Below are positions 61,987 to 64,000 of a stretch of 64,000 bases of DNA, piece by piece. How positions within the stretch are numbered: the stretch's first letter is position 1; each line of letters begins with the position of its first letter. Source of the DNA: Streptococcus vestibularis ATCC 49124. GTDB lineage: Bacteria; Bacillota; Bacilli; Lactobacillales; Streptococcaceae. The notes beneath the pieces were generated by a model. It ran no database searches. It worked only from the letters and a program-made list of their open reading frames with translations, and was not told the origin of the DNA. The stretch spans positions 218,560 through 282,559 of the forward strand of contig NZ_GL831112.1 of the NCBI RefSeq assembly GCF_000188295.1, given 5' to 3'. Position numbers and translations under genes: made by a program.

Positions 61987-64000
61987 AGCTTTTTTAAGTC
62001 CAACAGAGATTGAGGAACGTATTGCCCAAGAATCAGCTTCTGACAAGGAACGTAAGTTAACACCAGAACAGATTGAGGCCATTTACAGTAATGGTACTAA
62101 TATTCTTGTGTCAGCTTCGGCCGGATCAGGGAAAACTTTTGTCATGGTTGAGCGTATCCTTGATATGATTGGACGTGGCGTTGGTATTGACCAACTCTTT
62201 ATCTCAACCTTTACGGTAAAGGCTGCAGGTGAGTTAAAAGAGCGTCTGGAAAAACGTCTGACAGAGCAGCTTGGACAAGCTGAGACGGATGAAGAGCGTG
62301 CCTTTCTTTCGGACCAGATTGCTAAGATTGGGACAGCTGATATTGGAACCATGGATGCCTTTACTCAGAAATTGGTCAATCAGTATGGCTATCTCCTGGG
62401 TGTGTCACCTATTTTCCGCATCATGACAGATCCTGCCGAGCAGACACTTATGAAAAATGAGGTTTATGCTGACCTCTTCAACGATTACATGCAAGGAAAG
62501 GATGCCCAGCTTTTCCAAAAATTGGTCCGCAATTTCACTGGACATAGCAAAACTAGTAAGGCCTTCCGTGATTTAGTTTACGATGTCTATAACTTTTCTC
62601 AGGCTACTGCAGGTCCTGAAAAATGGCTACGTCAAAATCTCTTAAAGGGGCAGACGGAGGCCAAGCCAGAACAGGCTAAAAATGATCTTTTAGACGGTCT
62701 TAAAGTTGGCTTGTTGGCTGATTTCCTAGCTTTCTTAAGAGACCATTTAGGTCTAGCTCAGCGTGAATTTGCCAAGGCTAAGTATCTGAATAATGTGTCG
62801 GATGCCATTAGCCTTCTTGAAGGAGCTCTGGCCAATGACCAAACGGATATGGAGGACTTGCTCAAACAACTCTTGACTTTGTCAGGAGGTACTGGTTTGA
62901 CCAATATGACCCGTCCTAAAGACGAGGAACTCAAGGCCTACAAGGAAGCTTACAACAAGACCAAAAATGAGTTTGTGGCCCAGTTGCGAGAGGTTGATAC
63001 CCAACTAACGGTCCTCGAGGTTTTGACCAAGCATAATGATGACATCCTACCTCTGTTGGAGTTGCTTCAGTCCTTTGTACTTGATTTTTCGGACCAGTAT
63101 TTACAGGCCAAGATTCAGGAAAATGCTTTTGAATTCTCGGATATTGCCCATTTTGCCATCCGTATTTTGGAGGAAAATCCAGAGGTGGCAGCTAGCTACC
63201 GTGACCGTTACCATGAAGTAATGGTAGATGAGTATCAGGACAATAGCCATACCCAAGAACGCATGTTGGAACTCCTATCTAATGGACACAACCGATTCAT
63301 GGTGGGAGATATCAAGCAATCCATCTATCGTTTCCGTCAGGCAGACCCTCAGATTTTTAATGGTAAGTTCCAGCTTTTCCTTGAAAATCCAGATGCAGGT
63401 AAACTTATCCTTCTAAAGGAGAACTTCCGTAGTCAATCTGAAGTTCTTGATGCGACTAATGGTGTTTTCAGCCACCTCATGGATCAGGAAATCGGGGACA
63501 TCCTCTATGACAAGACTCATATGTTGGTAGCAGGTAGCGAGAAGCAAAGAGAGCCCCATCCTGAAAATCAGACAGAGGTTCTGATTTATAATAGTGATGA
63601 AGCAAATGTGACTCCCGACGAGGAAAGTGCTGATCAACCTATCAGTAGCGGCGAGATTTCCTTGGTTATCAAAGAAATCATCAAACTTCACGAGCAGGGT
63701 GTACGTTTTGAGGACATTACCCTCCTTGCGCCAACCCGCAACACCTATCTGGACTTGATGGCAAGCTTTGAGGAGCACGGAATTCCTTTGGTTCCTGACG
63801 AGTACAAGTCAAGTTACCTTGAGTCACTAGAAGTTATGATTATGTTGGATACTCTTCGTGCCATCAATAATCCTCTCAATGACTACGCCTTGGTTGCTCT
63901 CCTTCGTTCACCGATGTTTAACTTCAACGAGGACGACCTGGCTAGGATTGCTGTCCAGGCTGACAAAGGCCAATTCTACGATAAGCTTCTTGCAGCTCAT
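61976..64000 (+). CDS. rexA: ATP-dependent helicase/nuclease subunit RexA (AddA), partial
   Basis: The first 675 codons of a gene that normally has about 1,200; it continues past the window. UvrD/RecB-type SF1 helicase: Q-motif [20 protein letters not shown], Walker [16 protein letters not shown] near residue 46, Walker [17 protein letters not shown] near 417, motif [28 protein letters not shown] sits inside rexB. The C-terminal nuclease domain is outside. Confidence 0.95.
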   Translation, partial: MLTKAFLSPTEIEERIAQESASDKERKLTPEQIEAIYSNGTNILVSASAGSGKTFVMVERILDMIGRGVGIDQLFISTFTVKAAGELKERLEKRLTEQLGQAETDEERAFLSDQIAKIGTADIGTMDAFTQKLVNQYGYLLGVSPIFRIMTDPAEQTLMKNEVYADLFNDYMQGKDAQLFQKLVRNFTGHSKTSKAFRDLVYDVYNFSQATAGPEKWLRQNLLKGQTEAKPEQAKNDLLDGLKVGLLADFLAFLRDHLGLAQREFAKAKYLNNVSDAISLLEGALANDQTDMEDLLKQLLTLSGGTGLTNMTRPKDEELKAYKEAYNKTKNEFVAQLREVDTQLTVLEVLTKHNDDILPLLELLQSFVLDFSDQYLQAKIQENAFEFSDIAHFAIRILEENPEVAASYRDRYHEVMVDEYQDNSHTQERMLELLSNGHNRFMVGDIKQSIYRFRQADPQIFNGKFQLFLENPDAGKLILLKENFRSQSEVLDATNGVFSHLMDQEIGDILYDKTHMLVAGSEKQREPHPENQTEVLIYNSDEANVTPDEESADQPISSGEISLVIKEIIKLHEQGVRFEDITLLAPTRNTYLDLMASFEEHGIPLVPDEYKSSYLESLEVMIMLDTLRAINNPLNDYALVALLRSPMFNFNEDDLARIAVQADKGQFYDKLLAAH

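Overview
The window is a low-GC Firmicute chromosome that I read as a Streptococcus of the salivarius group (S. salivarius / S. thermophilus / S. vestibularis). The evidence is the housekeeping gene set and order (mutS2, polA, mutY, rpsF-ssb-rpsR, uvrA, pepP-efp-asp23-nusB, scrRB/scrA/scrK-manA, secA-aroG-aroG-acpS-alr-recG, rexB-rexA), TTGACA/TATAAT promoters with strong Shine-Dalgarno (SD) sequences, ComR-box-like palindromes in front of double-glycine peptide genes, and several recently broken genes. The species is inferred, not proven.

Layout. 1-700: small unrecognised membrane genes, one fragment and a 21-bp inverted repeat. 711-7330: DNA repair and replication (mutS2 and mutY on the minus strand, polA on the plus strand). 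7391-8498: a promoter, a terminator and between them seven intact micro-ORFs plus one broken copy. Each encodes a 10-19 residue peptide containing RYKNGD, and SD-led minigenes lie between them. This is the least explained and most interesting stretch. 8526-16711: an unknown gene, rpsF-ssb-rpsR, a lipoprotein, DUF1129-corA and uvrA. 16806-19968: two promoters with near-identical GACA-N4-TGTC palindromes in front of four small GG-leader peptide genes, a small membrane protein and an ABC exporter pair, most likely competence-linked bacteriocins. 20100-23195: pepP, a dCMP deaminase, efp, asp23 and nusB. 23285-30228: the sucrose regulon. ScrA imports sucrose as sucrose-6-phosphate, ScrB cleaves it, ScrK and ManA feed the sugars into glycolysis, and ScrR represses through operators in the scrB-scrA gap. 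30411-38768: secA, tandem DAHP synthases, acpS, alr and a frameshifted recG. 38769-41532: micro-ORFs, a DUF2975/XRE pair and ansA with a coupled small membrane protein.

41552-51882 is a roughly 10.3-kb integrated element flanked by a 15-bp direct repeat. It carries a tyrosine integrase, a divergent CI/Cro switch, small early genes, a prim-pol and VapE-type helicase, an iteron-rich putative origin, an ArpU-like activator, a repeat-rich non-coding segment and a terminal antitoxin-like/GNAT pair. It has no capsid, tail or lysis genes, which fits a phage-inducible chromosomal island (phage satellite). The attachment core contains an extended -10 promoter element, so integration preserves transcription of the flanking HAD gene. 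The 12-bp core of its cro-side operator matches the core of the ComR-like boxes at 17 kb.

51920-64000: a HAD phosphatase fused to a MazG-like domain, an A/Q/P-rich membrane protein, a decayed TcaA-like gene, a LytTR regulator with a LiaF-like membrane protein, a decayed region and the rexBA (addBA) recombination nuclease, with rexA cut by the window end.
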